Shown here: piece after piece, positions 17,758 through 26,386 of the stretch
How the letters are laid out: each line of letters opens with the position of its first letter
How positions within the stretch are numbered: the stretch's first letter is position 1
Assembly (NCBI GenBank): GCA_902168105.1
Contig: CABHOY010000045.1
Location: 62,001 to 126,000, forward strand
DNA length: 64,000 nt
Direction of reading: 5' to 3'
DNA from: an uncultured Flavihumibacter sp.
Lineage (GTDB): Bacteria > Bacteroidota > Bacteroidia > Chitinophagales > Chitinophagaceae
The notes under the pieces: model-generated
Told to the model about the DNA's origin: nothing
Databases searched by the model: none
The model's input: only the letters and a program-made list of their open reading frames with translations
Made by a program: the position numbers and the translations under genes

Positions 17758-18483
17758 ATGGAATTACATATCGCGAAGAATACCCAGGAACTGAGTGAAA
17801 ACCTGGCAACATGGATCAGCAACTACATTCAGGAGGTGCTGCAGGACCAGCCTATTTTTACGCTGGCCCTATCCGGAGGAAACACACCTAAACAGCTGTA
17901 TACGCTGCTCACAAAAGAGCCTTATAAGCTGATCATTCCATGGGAGAGGGTACACTTCTTCTGGGGAGATGAAAGGGCGGTACCTTTTGAAGACGAGCGT
18001 AACAACGCCCGCATGGCTTACGAAACCCTGCTGGACGTAGTCGGCGTGCCTTCAGAAAATATCCATGTAATGCGCACGGATATTGAACCGGAAGCTGCTG
18101 CTGCAGAGTATGAAAAGATCCTGCACAAATACTTCAAAGACAGCGATACTACTTTTGACCTCGTACTTTTAGGTATGGGTGACGACGGACATACACTGTC
18201 CCTCTTCCCCGGCACAGAAGTAGTACATGAGAAAAAAGCCTGGGTAAAAGCATTCTTCCTCAAAGCACAGGATATGTTCCGTATTACGCTGACAGCCCCC
18301 GTTGTAAACGAATCTGCCTGCGTGATATTCATGGCGACTGGTGGCGGAAAGGCACTGACGCTGAAGAGTGTCATTGAAGGAGACTTTGATGCTGAGAAAT
18401 TCCCTTCCCAGTTGATCCGTCCACAGGATGGAGAACTGCACTGGTTTGTGGATGAAGCAGCAGCAGGTGCGTTGGAAATGTAG
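17758..18483 (+). CDS. pgl: 6-phosphogluconolactonase
   Basis: This hydrolase opens 6-phosphogluconolactone, the step between Zwf and Gnd. The 241-residue protein belongs to the DevB/SOL branch: ALSGGNTPKQLYTLL near residues 38-52, FFWGDERAVPFEDERNNARM, and LLGMGDDGHTLSLFPGT, which contains the catalytic-site His. It is separated from zwf by only 5 bases and followed by a terminator, so it closes the operon. Confidence 0.95.
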   Translation: MELHIAKNTQELSENLATWISNYIQEVLQDQPIFTLALSGGNTPKQLYTLLTKEPYKLIIPWERVHFFWGDERAVPFEDERNNARMAYETLLDVVGVPSENIHVMRTDIEPEAAAAEYEKILHKYFKDSDTTFDLVLLGMGDDGHTLSLFPGTEVVHEKKAWVKAFFLKAQDMFRITLTAPVVNESACVIFMATGGGKALTLKSVIEGDFDAEKFPSQLIRPQDGELHWFVDEAAAGALEM

Positions 18484-18800
18484 TCAATTGCAAATATGAT
18501 ATAAGACACTTGCAAAAGCCTCTCTGGTACAACCGGAGAGGCTTTTTGCATCAGGCTACACATGGGTTAAACAATCAGTATACTGCCTGTATGTACCGAG
18601 GCACACGAGAGCCATGCCAGGACTAAATTATCAATATGCCACCAGAATATACCCAAAGCTACATCGGCCTACACCAGGACTATCACCACCAGTACTAATA
18701 TCCTACCGGTTCCGGCGCAGATGCTATTAGGAATTCATACCCCATCATTCTATATTTAAGTATTGTTTATATCCATGGTCTCATACTATCAACTACAGTT
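18484..18800. other. Intergenic gap after pgl
   Basis: The gap holds the pgl terminator at 18514-18547. The remaining 250 bases contain no coding sequence, repeat or consensus promoter that I can recognise ahead of the fucosidase gene. Confidence 0.6.
18514..18547 (+). terminator. Intrinsic terminator after pgl
   Basis: A perfect 11-bp stem, AAAAGCCTCTC (18514-18524) with GAGAGGCTTTT (18536-18546), is extended by an inner GG/CC and ends in five T. Confidence 0.92.
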
Positions 18801-20249
18801 ATGAAAAAACTCTTTCTTTACGCAGCAGCTTTTCTAATGGGCAGTGCGCCGCTTGCCGCACAGCAATACACAGCAGACTGGGCCTCCCTGAACAAGCGCG
18901 GTATTCCTGCCTGGTTCAATGAAGCCAAGTTTGGCATTTTTATACACTGGGGCGTATATGCCGTTCCTTCTTTTGCCGTGGTGGGACCAGGCGGTTATTC
19001 CGAATGGTACTGGTATCAGCTGGACGGCGCAAAAGATGAAACACATCAGAAAGTAAGGGCTTTTCATGATAAGAACTATGGTAAGGATTTCAAGTACCAG
19101 CAGTTTGAGTCGCAGTTCAATGCTTCCCTGTTCGACCCGGCCCAATGGGCAGACGTGTTCCGTCGTTCGGGTGCAAAGTATGTGGTACTGACCTCTAAAC
19201 ACCATGAAGGATATTGCCTGTGGGATAACAAGCAGGCTGATTCGGTATGGGGAAGGCCCTGGAATGCTGTAACCGGCACGCCAAAAAGGGACCTGCTGGG
19301 AGATCTGACGAATGAAGTAAGAAAGGCCGGCCTGAAAATGGGATACTATTATTCCCTGTATGAATGGTTTAATCCGTTGTGGAAGAAAGACAAGGCCAGC
19401 TATGTAACGAATGTGATGACACCCCAGTTCAAAGATCTGGTAACCCGCTACAAACCTTCCGTGATCTTTTCTGACGGAGAGTGGGAGCAATCAGATACCG
19501 CCTGGCGCAGTACGGAATTACTGGCCTGGTTATTCAATGAATCTCCTGTGAAGGACGAAGTTGTAGTAGATGATCGTTGGGGTAGCAATACAAGAGGACA
19601 TAATAATGGTGCTACGTACCTTACTTCGGAGTATGGTAGTGGTATGCAGCCGGGCGTAGTATGGGAGGAAAGCCAGGGTATAGGTAACTCTTATGGTTAC
19701 AACAGGATGGAAACGGTGAACGACTATAAGAAGAGCAATGACCTGGTAGTATTGCTGGTGGATATCGTATCCCGTGGTGGTAACCTGCTGCTGGACATAG
19801 GCCCCACTGCAGACGGCCGCATACCTGTCATTATGCAGCAAAGGCTTGTAGATATAGGCACCTGGCTGGAAGTGAACGGTGAGGCAATTTATAACACTAA
19901 GCCCTGGAAAGAAACACGTCAGTGGAGTGCAGGAAAACGTCCGCAGGTAAAAGAAGCCAGCTACATGTCTGACTACAATGTAGCAAAGATGGTGAAGCCG
20001 TCAAAAGAGCATGCACACATCGAGATGTTCTTCACAAAGAAAGACGATGCACTGTATTGCATAGCTACCGGTTATGAGCCGCAATTAACGATAAAAGATT
20101 TCACGCCTGCCAAACAGGCAAAGGCAGCGATACTAGGTAGCAACAAAGCTATTACCTGGAAGCAGCAGGGAAAGGATTGTGTGATCAATCTGTCAGGATT
20201 GCGTCCCGGAGATGTTACCAGCAACCTGTTTGTGGTGAAGATCCAATAG
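18801..20249 (+). CDS. Secreted alpha-L-fucosidase (GH29)
   Basis: This enzyme removes alpha-linked fucose from glycans. The 482-residue protein has a signal peptide (MKKLFLYAAAFLMGSAPLAAQ) and a GH29 catalytic barrel: WFNEAKFGIFIHWG (H49), the substrate-binding HH at 134-135 in LTSKHHEGYCLW, GYYYSLYEW near 181-189, and a likely nucleophile D225 in PSVIFSDGEW. A C-terminal beta domain follows from about residue 375. It has no lipobox, so it is probably periplasmic. No sugar transporter adjoins it; the GH20 enzyme at 26387 is another host-type or glycan-trimming exoglycosidase in the window. Confidence 0.93.
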   Translation: MKKLFLYAAAFLMGSAPLAAQQYTADWASLNKRGIPAWFNEAKFGIFIHWGVYAVPSFAVVGPGGYSEWYWYQLDGAKDETHQKVRAFHDKNYGKDFKYQQFESQFNASLFDPAQWADVFRRSGAKYVVLTSKHHEGYCLWDNKQADSVWGRPWNAVTGTPKRDLLGDLTNEVRKAGLKMGYYYSLYEWFNPLWKKDKASYVTNVMTPQFKDLVTRYKPSVIFSDGEWEQSDTAWRSTELLAWLFNESPVKDEVVVDDRWGSNTRGHNNGATYLTSEYGSGMQPGVVWEESQGIGNSYGYNRMETVNDYKKSNDLVVLLVDIVSRGGNLLLDIGPTADGRIPVIMQQRLVDIGTWLEVNGEAIYNTKPWKETRQWSAGKRPQVKEASYMSDYNVAKMVKPSKEHAHIEMFFTKKDDALYCIATGYEPQLTIKDFTPAKQAKAAILGSNKAITWKQQGKDCVINLSGLRPGDVTSNLFVVKIQ

Positions 20250-20639
20250 CGATATTGCGCTGATGCAGTAAACTCAAAATTATTATCCAGCGCAGAGTTG
20301 ACTAAAGTATTTGAGCCAGGCTACAGTTGGACGCCTGGAAGCAGCAGCGGGTTCAGATGGAGATCTCTGGCCTTAGTTATTTGAAGTATGCTGATACGGC
20401 CCACCAGGGGTATGATAGACATCCCAACGCCAAACACGCATGCTATTGCTTAATGGCAAGGAACTTCAAAGAACTACAGCCAGGGGTCCCACCGGGACCC
20501 GCTGCTATACGTTAAAACTATCACCTACACTACACCCGCTGCTAGGTTACCACTCACACAGATCCGCTGTTATACGTTAAGGTTATCGCCTATACTACGC
20601 TCGCTGCTATACGTTAAGACTATCACCAACATAGCACCG
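20250..20639. other. Intergenic gap with tandem repeats
   Basis: The gap lies between the convergent ends of the fucosidase and subtilase genes. It holds a perfect 7-bp hairpin GGGTCCC-ACC-GGGACCC at 20484-20500 and the imperfect 37-bp tandem repeats at 20500-20638. The first 230 bases show nothing recognisable; the frame at 20327-20515 has no family-like features. Confidence 0.65.
20500..20638. repeat. Imperfect 37-bp tandem repeats
   Basis: Units start with CGCTG at 20500 (37 bp), 20537 (28 bp, shortened and diverged), 20565 (37 bp) and 20602 (37 bp). The shared core is CGCTGCTATACGTTAA followed by ACTATCACC-like sequence, and another CGCT starts at 20638. The array runs right up to the stop codon of the subtilase gene. 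No spacers vary between conserved repeats, so it is not a CRISPR array. Confidence 0.7.
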
Positions 20640-23447
20640 CTAATCCATCACCTTCACAAAGCGTTTCACAAATATCTTCTGCGCCCCATCATAGATTGCA
20701 AAAATGTAAACACCAGCAGCGAAGTTGCTCAGTGAATATCCTTCTCTCATCTGCGTAAGCGGCCGTGTCAGCACCGTACGCCCATTCATATCTGTGATCC
20801 GTACTTTGAAATCACCCAGCCTGCCGGCAAGAAGTGTCAGTTGTTGCGCAGCAGGTATCGGATATAAATGGAAGTCTTCATTGATGAGTATCTGTACCGC
20901 CTGAGCATCTGAATAGATATAACGGCCATCTGTTAACTCCAGCCTGATACGATAATAAAAGACTCCTGAATGGTCAGGATGATCTTTATAAACATATTGG
21001 TCGTTCGCATTGACGTTCTGATTGGATAAAGTTGCAAATTCGTTGCCCTGCAAGCGTTCCCAATAGATAGCCTTAACCCTTTCCTTTGTGCTGAGTACTA
21101 CAGTAACATTAACACTATTATCATCCTGGACATCTGCCAGAATTTGCCGGAAGAAACAAAAAACACCCTGGTGATCGTAGTTAAAAGTATAACCTTGTAA
21201 ACCGGCCCAGCCATCTGCATGTCGTGGTGTAACTGCTATGTAGGGAGATGAGATTTGTGTTTTTGAAATGAATATGAATGTATCTGCCGTATTGCCGATT
21301 AGTGATAACGAATGGTCTTTTAAAGTATACACATCATAGCTTGCAGCATTGTCTAAAGCGCTCCAGTTTATCAGTAATGTATCCGGACAATTGAAGCCTA
21401 CATTGATAGCTATCGGGGAAGACATATTGAAATAATCGCTGGTCCAGGTGGTATCTGCAGTACTCATCCTTAATAATCCTTTGCTGAAAATGCCGGGAAT
21501 GTTCCAGCGACTGTTAGCATTTGCCAGGGGAATATCGGCTGCTATTTGAGTCCAGGTAAGGCCACTGTCAGCACTGAAAGATAATGTGCCGTTACCGGTA
21601 AATGGTGTGCGCCAGCGTATCGCAATATTATCTCCCGCAGTTAGTTGTTCGCCGCCCGCAGGATACTGCCACTCAAAAGATAACCGTGGAATAAACTGAT
21701 ACGTGATATGAAAACGCTGGGATGCACCTGATGAAAGTTGCCGCGCATGCACACGGATAGTCATTGTGCCGGTCGCCGGTTGTTCTATGGTGACCAGCTC
21801 CTGATTATTAAGACTATCTCTGCCGCGACGTGCAGGCGCTGCAAGTGAGTCCGCCGCAGGATAAGTACTCAGCAGCCAGGGAGCATAACTATTACCTGCA
21901 TTATCTGTAACAGCCAGGTCCAGATCATTAAGCAGGGCTTTATTCACATTTTCTGTAGCAGCAGGATCATTCCAGCTAAGCGTGATCTTCAGCCGGGCGG
22001 TATTGGAAGGTATATTAATGGGGATCGTTGTTGTATTCCCTGTGCTGACCTCACCTGTAAAGAGGCGCTTTTCTTTAATCGTGCGTACGGCAGCAACGGC
22101 ATTGATCAGGCCATAGCCACTGCTATAGTCAGGACCCGGCGAATTGATGTCATCGGCACTATTGATAAGGATCGCTTTTACCATTGCAGCAGAAGGCGTC
22201 GTACCATATTCCAGTTGATAAGCTTCCTGTACAAGTGTTGCAATACCCGTAGTTGTTGCAGCTGCATCGGAGGTACCCGCTTGTCCGTAAGCCACCAGCT
22301 GCGGAGAAATACGGCCGTCGAAGGCCGGACCTTTGGAACTGAGTGCAGGAACACGGTAGCCGGTATCGATACCACCCATTACCAATACATTTTTCGACTG
22401 TTTAAAAGTGCCACTGAGATTCGCATAACCTGTCAGGCCCCTGTAGGTACCATCTTCCGGAGCAGTGTCGCCGATATTGCCGGAAGAGAAAATATGTAAC
22501 AGCGTATCCAGTGTAAACACCTGTTGATCATAGGCGGCAGCTTCCGCCCCGTAATAGTTCTCAAGCGCAGTGCCGTAAGAATGGTTCTGTAAAGTGATAT
22601 TTGCGTTCTTAAAATAATTGTTATCATCAGGCAGCAAATGCTGATAGTCTGAAGAGCTTAACCTGGCTTTTACAGCCACTCCTCTACCATTAGAACCTGA
22701 GTTCCCAACACCCGCGATCAGCGTAGCCATCATTGTTGCATGCGGATTAATAGTACTCGCGGCAAGTGGAGAAGGAGCAGCCTTTCCCAGGAGATCAATA
22801 TCAGTCGTATCAAACCATTCTTCTTTCAGGCTCACTGTATGATCAGCTCCTTGTAAAGCAGGATATTGCTGATGTAGTGCATTGATATTATTAACGGAAG
22901 GCAGCGCATTATTGATAGGGATCTCTGTACGCGCAGTACGTAATCTGTCAACGAAACGCACGTTGTGTTGAGCGGTGAACAAAGCCCAGTCATGCATCTT
23001 TACGGCGGCTATCACCACCGGATAGGTTGATGTAGCAGATAATGGACGGCAATATTGAAGCTGACTAATTGTATTGGTGAATGATATCTGCACAAGCAGG
23101 CTATCCTTCAATTGCAGCATGCCGATATCTCTGATGAGGGCATCACTGCATTTCCAGTTATTATTCGCGGGATAGATTTTCAGAACGTGTTTTGCCTCTG
23201 TAGTATCAAATACTACATGTCGGAGAATATGGTGCTGGTCACTAAGAGATTTCGTAAGGCCGTGTCTCTGCAGCAAAGCGTCACCCGGAAAGGCATCAAA
23301 TTTTACCAGGAAATATCCGGAGGCAGGGGCAGTGGTGTCGGTATAACGAAGTACAATGCTATCGGTCATTAACCGTTGTTGGGCAGATAGGGTGCTGGTA
23401 ATGAGCAGGGTCAGGAATGAGAGGTATATCAGTAAGCGGGCATTCAT
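20640..23447 (-). CDS. Secreted S8 (subtilisin-like) peptidase with T9SS sorting domain
   Basis: A 935-residue secreted serine protease. A signal peptide (about 1-22) leads into a pro-region, then a divergent S8 domain (about 195-450). His236 is in HATMMATLIAG, the oxyanion Asn324 in SSGNIGD, and Ser393 in GTSDAAATTTG; the Asp is probably in FDTTDIDL (213-218). A beta-rich region follows. The C-terminal 75 residues (LYPIPAAQQLTLL, DMNGRTVL, FAAGVYIF, KRFVKV) form a type A T9SS sorting domain, so the protein should cross the outer membrane and be attached or released. The catalytic motifs differ from classical HGTHVAG and GTSMAAPHV. Confidence 0.85.
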   Translation of the reverse strand: MNARLLIYLSFLTLLITSTLSAQQRLMTDSIVLRYTDTTAPASGYFLVKFDAFPGDALLQRHGLTKSLSDQHHILRHVVFDTTEAKHVLKIYPANNNWKCSDALIRDIGMLQLKDSLLVQISFTNTISQLQYCRPLSATSTYPVVIAAVKMHDWALFTAQHNVRFVDRLRTARTEIPINNALPSVNNINALHQQYPALQGADHTVSLKEEWFDTTDIDLLGKAAPSPLAASTINPHATMMATLIAGVGNSGSNGRGVAVKARLSSSDYQHLLPDDNNYFKNANITLQNHSYGTALENYYGAEAAAYDQQVFTLDTLLHIFSSGNIGDTAPEDGTYRGLTGYANLSGTFKQSKNVLVMGGIDTGYRVPALSSKGPAFDGRISPQLVAYGQAGTSDAAATTTGIATLVQEAYQLEYGTTPSAAMVKAILINSADDINSPGPDYSSGYGLINAVAAVRTIKEKRLFTGEVSTGNTTTIPINIPSNTARLKITLSWNDPAATENVNKALLNDLDLAVTDNAGNSYAPWLLSTYPAADSLAAPARRGRDSLNNQELVTIEQPATGTMTIRVHARQLSSGASQRFHITYQFIPRLSFEWQYPAGGEQLTAGDNIAIRWRTPFTGNGTLSFSADSGLTWTQIAADIPLANANSRWNIPGIFSKGLLRMSTADTTWTSDYFNMSSPIAINVGFNCPDTLLINWSALDNAASYDVYTLKDHSLSLIGNTADTFIFISKTQISSPYIAVTPRHADGWAGLQGYTFNYDHQGVFCFFRQILADVQDDNSVNVTVVLSTKERVKAIYWERLQGNEFATLSNQNVNANDQYVYKDHPDHSGVFYYRIRLELTDGRYIYSDAQAVQILINEDFHLYPIPAAQQLTLLAGRLGDFKVRITDMNGRTVLTRPLTQMREGYSLSNFAAGVYIFAIYDGAQKIFVKRFVKVMD

Positions 23448-23499
23448 GTATGGGTAACAATTTTGGTCGTTAACATGAATGTAAAGAAAAAAATCAGGA

Positions 23500-23539
23500 A
23501 AAAAGCATCAGGATTACCGGGTAATGCCTGATGCTTTTT
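23500..23539 (-). terminator. Terminator of the glutamate synthase-like gene
   Basis: A 13-bp stem (23500-23512 with 23527-23539) is extended by an inner ATTAC/GTAAT stem. Both outer ends are A5/T5, so it can work in both directions, but the gene ending here is on the minus strand. Confidence 0.88.
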
Positions 23540-23545
23540 CGACGC

Positions 23546-25102
23546 TTACCAGGCGTCTATGCTTAATGTTTCCATCTCCGGTCCTGTAAGCAGAGAGCCG
23601 GTAGAAGTGCTTGGGTATATTTCTTCGAATGTCTTTACCTGGTTCATGAACACACGACGGGAAATATGACCGCGGGTGATCTGGTGCGGTGTTTCCAGAC
23701 CTGCGGCGGCAGCCAGTTCTATGGCGCTTTCTATAGTATCCTGGTGGTAATTGGATACGCGGTGTTTCTTATCGTCCACTACAAGTCCGGCCATCAGCCA
23801 TTTGTCCTGGGTAGCCACACCTGTAGGACATTTGTTGGTGTTACATACCAATGCCTGTATACAACCCAGGGCCATCATCATAGCACGTGCGCTGTTGCAG
23901 GCATCTGCGCCCAGTGCCATTGCACGGAGAATATGGAAGCCGGTCAGGATCTTGCCGGAAGCGATCACTTTTACTTTATTGCGGATATTGTAGCCGGTCA
24001 GGGTATCATGTACAAAAGCCAATGCATCCATCAGCGGCATACCTACGGAGTTGGAGAATTCAGGAGGCGCAGCACCGGTACCGCCTTCACCGCCATCAAC
24101 CGTAATAAAGTCGGGATAATGGCCCGTTTCCAGCATCGCTTTACAGATGGCGTGAAACTCTCTTTTTTGTCCGATACACAGTTTGAAGCCCACTGGTTTT
24201 CCTCCGCTCAGCTGGCGCATACGGGCAACGAACTGCATCATCTGCCTGGGGGTGCCAAAAGCGGTATGATAAGGAGGGGATGCGACGGTCGTATGTGGTT
24301 TTACGTGACGGATAGCCGCGATCTCGGGCGTATTCTTTGAGGCTGGAAGTATCCCTCCGTGGCCGGGTTTTGCGCCCTGGGAGATCTTTAGTTCGATCAT
24401 CCTGATCTGTGGCGTAGCGCATTTCTCAGAGAACAGTTTCTCATCGAAATTACCTTCGGCAGTACGGCAGCCGAAATAACCGGTACCGATCTGCCAGATA
24501 ATATCACCACCCTGGTTCAGGTGGTGCTCACTGATGCCTCCTTCGCCGGTATTATGAGCGAAATTACCCAGTTTAGCGCCCCCGTTCAGCGCCTCTACTG
24601 CGTTGGAGCTGAGAGACCCGTAGCTCATGGCGGAGACGTTCAGAATGCTGGCGGAGTAAGGTTGCGTACAATCGCTTCCGCCGATCAGCACCCTGGGGTC
24701 CTTATTCATTTTCTCAAAGGCCCTGGGTTGGATGGAATGCGCCATCCATTCATAGCCTTCTGCGTATACATTGAATTGTGTACCAAACGGTTGGGAGTTT
24801 AACTCCCTTTTAGCACGCTGATAAATGGTAGAACGGTCTACACGGTTTACGGGGCTACCGTCAATATCACTTTCCACGAAATATTGATAGATCTTCGGAC
24901 GGATATCTTCCATGAAATAACGCAAACGGCCCACAATAGGGTAGTTGCGCATGATGGCATGTTTTTTCTGGGTCACATCTATCAATCCCATGATAATCAA
25001 TGGTAATATCAGTACCAATAACCACCACGTCCAGGGGAAGAAATATCCCAGAATGGTAATAAAAGCCAGGCTGACCACTGTAAAAGCAATAAATCCTTTC
25101 AT
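23546..25102 (-). CDS. FMN-binding glutamate synthase family protein
   Basis: This 518-residue protein matches the FMN/iron-sulfur synthase domain of glutamate synthase, standing alone. An N-terminal pair of hydrophobic helices (about 4-42) anchors it in the membrane. The GltS barrel follows with SAMSYGSLSSNAVEALNGGA, GEGGISEHH, ISQGAKPGHGG, TVDGGEGGTGAAP and MALGADACNSAR. A Cys cluster (about 415-427, GCIQALVCNTNKCPTG) fits a 3Fe-4S site. There is no glutaminase domain, so the true reaction is uncertain; it may use free ammonia or be a membrane-linked oxidoreductase. It is probably co-transcribed with the upstream mscS-like gene, 39 bases away. Confidence 0.88.
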   Translation of the reverse strand: MKGFIAFTVVSLAFITILGYFFPWTWWLLVLILPLIIMGLIDVTQKKHAIMRNYPIVGRLRYFMEDIRPKIYQYFVESDIDGSPVNRVDRSTIYQRAKRELNSQPFGTQFNVYAEGYEWMAHSIQPRAFEKMNKDPRVLIGGSDCTQPYSASILNVSAMSYGSLSSNAVEALNGGAKLGNFAHNTGEGGISEHHLNQGGDIIWQIGTGYFGCRTAEGNFDEKLFSEKCATPQIRMIELKISQGAKPGHGGILPASKNTPEIAAIRHVKPHTTVASPPYHTAFGTPRQMMQFVARMRQLSGGKPVGFKLCIGQKREFHAICKAMLETGHYPDFITVDGGEGGTGAAPPEFSNSVGMPLMDALAFVHDTLTGYNIRNKVKVIASGKILTGFHILRAMALGADACNSARAMMMALGCIQALVCNTNKCPTGVATQDKWLMAGLVVDDKKHRVSNYHQDTIESAIELAAAAGLETPHQITRGHISRRVFMNQVKTFEEIYPSTSTGSLLTGPEMETLSIDAW

Positions 25103-25141
25103 ATTAAGCTCCCTTTTAATAAGGGGCTAAGTTAGGAAAAA

Positions 25142-25960
25142 TCAGATCAGCTTACTGTCCTTTAACACAGTTGTAATCTTCACAATGATCTCATTTTTCG
25201 TGTTTTCAAACGTTCGGATATCCTGGTTTACGATCCAGGCGGAAACGGTTACTTTCAGGTTCGCTCCATCTATATTGGAGAAATAGACATCGGGTGGTCT
25301 GTTATTGCACAGGTTCTCAATATCCTTCAATGCATCAGTGACCAGCCTTTTGATCTCCAGCGTATTCTCATGAACGGCGGGTACGTTAAAAGTGACCTCT
25401 GTTCTTCGTTCCGGGGTAAGGGAATGGTTAATGATCGGTTTCTGAAAGATCTCTTTATTGGGAATGATGACATGCAGCCCGTCGAGAGTGCGGATCAGGG
25501 TGGAACGCAGCGCGATTTCTTCCACTTTACCTGTGAAACCATTTGTTTCTATCTGATGGCCCACTTCGAACGGCCTGCGGAACGTGATAAAGATCCCTGA
25601 AATGAAATTTGCGGTCAGGTCCTGGAAAGCAAAACCCAATGCCAGACCAATGATACCGGCGCCGGCAAGGAGGGAGGAAACCGCTTTGTCCAGCTTAAGC
25701 ACATCCAGCGCTACAAATAAACCGACCAGCGTAACGATCACTGAGATCAGGTTAGCAAACAAACCACTCAGTGCCGGGGTGTGGGATAATTTCAATACAA
25801 ACTTGAATACCAGCATTTTAATGAGCCTGGCCAGCAGGTAGAACGCAATCACTACAAGAACTGCTACCGCCATATTCGGCAGCATTTTTATGGTGGCTGC
25901 GGTCCACCGGTGTAGTTTGTCCCATATCAGGTCTCCCCAGTTCGTAAAATCGGTATTCAT
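25142..25960 (-). CDS. MscS-family mechanosensitive channel
   Basis: A 272-residue small-conductance mechanosensitive channel that releases solutes under osmotic downshock. Helices lie at about 27-50, 65-85 and 95-130. The pore-lining TM3 is rich in Gly and Ala (SSLLAGAGIIGLALGFAFQD) and is followed by NFISGIFITFRRPFEVG, the family signature. The beta domain (GKVEEIALRSTLIRTLDG, IIPNKEIF) and C-terminal alpha/beta cage complete it. Its length is that of E. coli MscS. The gene runs into the glutamate synthase-like gene. Confidence 0.93.
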   Translation of the reverse strand: MNTDFTNWGDLIWDKLHRWTAATIKMLPNMAVAVLVVIAFYLLARLIKMLVFKFVLKLSHTPALSGLFANLISVIVTLVGLFVALDVLKLDKAVSSLLAGAGIIGLALGFAFQDLTANFISGIFITFRRPFEVGHQIETNGFTGKVEEIALRSTLIRTLDGLHVIIPNKEIFQKPIINHSLTPERRTEVTFNVPAVHENTLEIKRLVTDALKDIENLCNNRPPDVYFSNIDGANLKVTVSAWIVNQDIRTFENTKNEIIVKITTVLKDSKLI

Positions 25961-26057
25961 AATGACAAAGTTTTAATGAACAGATATTTAAGCTATTACA
26001 AATAACTGTGCCATATAAACCCATTTTGTATATCCGTAAACATCTGAAATTGTGTTT

Positions 26058-26073
26058 TCCGGACCGGTCCGGA
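26058..26073. promoter_or_regulatory. 16-bp perfect palindrome
   Basis: TCCGGACCGGTCCGGA is fully self-complementary and GC-rich in an AT-rich spacer. It lies about 100 bases from the mscS start. It may be a protein-binding site; no regulator is known. Confidence 0.4.
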
Positions 26074-26113
26074 CTGGCCTTTCCTGCATCTGACAAGGAT
26101 ATGACGCTAAATG

Positions 26114-26190
26114 TACAGGCATGTTACGCCGACGTTTCCATATCGTTTCTATATCGATCGATATAGAAACATGCCTGTAAATACGGCGTA
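26114..26190. promoter_or_regulatory. Interleaved inverted repeats around a 26-bp perfect palindrome
   Basis: The centre, 26145-26170, is a perfect 26-bp palindrome with half-site GTTTCTATATCGA. A near-copy of the half-site, GTTTCCATATC, sits directly before it at 26134-26144. Outside, TACAGGCATG (26114-26123) pairs with CATGCCTGTA (26170-26179), and TACGCCG (26125-26131) pairs with CGGCGTA (26184-26190). The outer two pairs are interleaved, not nested. Confidence 0.7.
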
Positions 26191-26386
26191 GAAAGCCTAT
26201 ATAGTCGAAGAGATATACTCGTTAAGTCCTGTTTTAAAGGATTTCAGGCCACATCATACACATCCTGCCCCGGGGCATTACTTTATACACCTGTTTTAAA
26301 ATAGATGGACTGCGGAAAAACCTGGACAGTTTCAGTTTGTTTTAAATGGGTATAACCTTATCTTACAGAACAACTCGTTTCAGCTT

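Larger units (their letters stand above)
25961..26386. other. Divergent intergenic region with palindromes
   Basis: This 426-base region lies between the minus-strand mscS gene and the plus-strand GH20 gene. It contains a 16-bp palindrome at 26058-26073 and a set of interleaved inverted repeats at 26114-26190. I found no exact TAnnTTTG box for either gene and no coding sequence. Confidence 0.65.

Noticed and set aside
20500..20638. CRISPR array
   Set aside because: Repeats are directly adjacent and imperfect, with no unique spacers and no cas genes.
23666..24340. 224-codon frame antisense to the glutamate synthase-like gene
   Set aside because: Shadow frame; composition explained by the real gene on the other strand.
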